Assembly: GCA_012845835.1 (NCBI GenBank)
Contig: JABAKD010000007.1
Span: forward strand, 2,081,516 to 2,145,515
Source of the DNA: Undaria pinnatifida
Lineage: Eukaryota; Sar; Phaeophyceae; Laminariales; Alariaceae
Direction: 5' to 3'
DNA: 64,000 nucleotides
Below the pieces are notes generated by a model, which saw only the letters and a list, made by a program, of their open reading frames with translations, was not told the DNA's origin and did not search any database. Shown piece after piece: positions 62,650-64,000 of the stretch. Numbering within the stretch: the stretch's first letter is position 1; each line of letters starts with the position of its first letter. A program made the translations under genes and the position numbers.

Positions 62650-63305
62650 GCTCCTGCTAATCTGTGCTGTGGTGTGAGAGTTCCGCGCCACCAATGTCTG
62701 TTCTGTTCGCGGAATAAAGTAACCCTCGTCTTTGCTCACACAAAACCTGTTGTTCTGTGCTGTGGTGTGAGAGTTCCGCACCACCGATGTCTGTTCGGTT
62801 CGCGACATAAGGTAACGTAGGTCTCTGCTCACACAAAGCCTGCTGTTCTGTGCTGTGGCGTGAGACTTCCGCACCACCGATGTCTGTTCGGTTCGCGACA
62901 TAAGGTATCCTTCGTCTCTGCTCTCACAAGCCTGCTGTTCTGTGCTGTGGTGTGACAGTTCCGCACCACCGATGCCTGTTCGGTTTGCGAAATATGGTAA
63001 CCTTCGTCTCTGCTCACGCAAGGCCTGCAGTTCTGTGCTGTGGTGTGACAGTTCCGCACCACCGATGCCTGTTCGGTTCGCGGAATATGGTAACCTTCGT
63101 CTCTGCCCACACAAAGCCTGCTGTTCTGTGCTGTGGTGTGACAGTTCCGCACCACCGATTCTGTTCGATTCGCCGAATACGGTATTCTTCGTCTCTGCGC
63201 ATACAAAGCCTGCTGTTCTGTGCTGTGGTGTGAGAGTGGCGCACCACCGATGTCTCGGTCCGCGGAATACGGTAACCTTTGTCTCTGCCCACACAAAGCC
63301 TGCTG
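62650..63305 (-). repeat. Tandem array, about seven units of 89-93 bp
   Basis: Units start near 62,662, 62,752, 62,844, 62,933, 63,025, 63,117 and 63,210. Each has gttctgtgctgtggtgtgag, ttccgcaccaccgatg, ctgttcggttcgcg and a tcgtctctgctcacacaaag block. Because the period is mostly 92 bp (not a multiple of 3) and stop-free, minus frames stay open across the array while cycling through three peptide versions of the unit. Confidence 0.9.
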
Positions 63306-63947
63306 CTCTGCACCTTCTGGCACTAGGCTTAGCGGAAAAATCGGTTTTTGGGTTGATCTGACTTGCTTTCCCGACGCATGCGGGTTCTGCCAGCTTGAGT
63401 GGGACGATTGAGTGAGCCTACTGCTGCAACTACGTTTTCATTCCTGCCGCCACGGCGGTTGCCAAGACTCTTGCTTCAGACGCTCTGCTGCGTACTGCAC
63501 TGCTTCTGCCTCTCGGAAACTGATTATCACCATAAACCAGAGTCGGCGACACCGACCCGGGTACGGGTGCATAGCGAAGTCCCACGGACCTCTCGGCGTC
63601 TGCGAAGATACTACTCTCTTCTCTCGTCCCTACCCCCCCCTCGGTCGGTCCCGCCTGATGGCAGCGCCTGTGCTGTCAGTGGTTGCGGCCATTACCCCTT
63701 ACCCCGCCGCCCCTGCCACCGAGCACGTGGTTCCTGCTAAATCGCACGGCCCTCGGCCGAGATCCTCCTGCTTCGCCACCTCCTACCCCCCCTCTCCCTG
63801 CTGCCGCTGCCGGTTGCGTCTGCTGCTGTTCCGGCGGCGGCAGTGGGGGTGGCCGCGGCAGCTCTTGCTGCTGCTGCTGCTGCGTGGCTGCCCCGGCGCC
63901 CTGGTGGTGTGAAAACGAATATATTGGCCTATCGTAGCGGAGGCCAT
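63306..63947 (-). pseudogene. Gag-like N-terminal region, decayed
   Basis: A minus ATG at 63,947 opens MASATIGQYIRFHTTRAPGQ followed by a Gln/Ser/Pro-rich low-complexity stretch encoded by a CTG/CAG run (63,860-63,885). Stops interrupt it, and the reading continues towards the tandem array with EAEAVQYAAERLKQESWQPP. It is likely the 5' coding end of the YR element. Confidence 0.4.
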
Positions 63948-64000
63948 GCCACGAGTAAGTCACATACACCCGCAGGCGTCTTCGAGTGCTGCATTCGGGC

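Larger units (their letters stand above)
59020..63947 (-). mobile_element. DIRS/Ngaro-like YR retrotransposon, decayed, minus strand
   Basis: In minus-strand order: gag-like region (63,947 down to about 62,084, with an internal tandem array), reverse transcriptase (about 62,010-61,211), RNase H (60,960-60,255) and tyrosine recombinase (about 60,130-59,050). The order RT, RNase H, then a tyrosine recombinase instead of a DDE integrase defines the YR group. Frameshifts and stops are frequent. The 5' terminus probably lies beyond the window. Confidence 0.75.

Noticed and set aside
62650-63305. About 91-bp repeats considered as a CRISPR array
   Set aside because: There are no variable spacers; the whole unit repeats.
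1-64000. Integrated brown algal phaeovirus genes
   Set aside because: I saw no capsid, DNA polymerase, integrase cluster or other recognisable viral gene.

Overview
The window is eukaryotic nuclear DNA from a repeat-rich, intron-rich genome, most likely a brown alga (Ectocarpales, Ectocarpus-like). The main reason is a multi-exon LRR-ROCO GTPase locus (31,861-40,046) in which single leucine-rich repeats sit on separate 72-nt exons with the same intron phase. That arrangement is known from Ectocarpus ROCO genes. A mitochondrial insert (trnN, trnC, partial trnH, rps8, nad7), a tyrosine-recombinase retroelement and a copia derivative fit the same setting. The species is an inference. There is no bacterial operon structure, CRISPR array or rRNA.

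Layout. 1-14.1 kb: dispersed repeats, including a nearly perfect 1,094-bp inverted repeat (3,763-4,856 and 6,007-7,100), tRNA-like SINE-type elements, tandem arrays and decayed coding modules. 14.2-17.4 kb: an LTR element with matched 335-337 bp LTRs and a 4-bp target duplication, 35 bp upstream of a short ORF with a signal-anchor-like N-terminus. 17.6-18.64 kb: a three-copy repeat split by a composite mitochondrial insertion. 20.2-20.6 kb: a 406-bp foldback element. 21.5-28.1 kb: a copia-type element with almost identical 437-bp LTRs that has lost nearly all coding sequence except an RNase H tail. 28.1-31.2 kb: unassigned coding fragments, some with in-frame stops. 31.9-40.0 kb: the ROCO pseudogene. 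40.3-42.3 kb: a GGTACCGGTA minisatellite and an AT-rich repeat. 42.7-44.7 kb: two minus-strand coding regions of unknown or retroelement type. 47.5-52.3 kb: inverted copies of the repeat families of the first 8.4 kb. 52.5-55.0 kb: long G-homopolymer tracts and degenerate repeats. 55.8 kb: one host-like exon resembling a SCAR/WAVE N-terminus. 56.2-57.7 kb: inverted copies of the 11-12.5 kb modules. 58.3-63.95 kb: a decayed minus-strand DIRS/Ngaro-like retroelement (gag, RT, RNase H, tyrosine recombinase).

Nothing in the window looks like an intact functional multi-gene system. Almost every recognisable coding region is broken. The ROCO locus is the most informative: it keeps the exon-per-LRR design and an intact P-loop but carries at least six frameshifts, three stops and one apparent splice-site loss. 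The mobile elements show different ages, from the recent copia LTR pair to the old ~1-kb repeat families shared in inverted order between the two ends. All assignments come from reading motifs by eye; no alignment or database search was possible.
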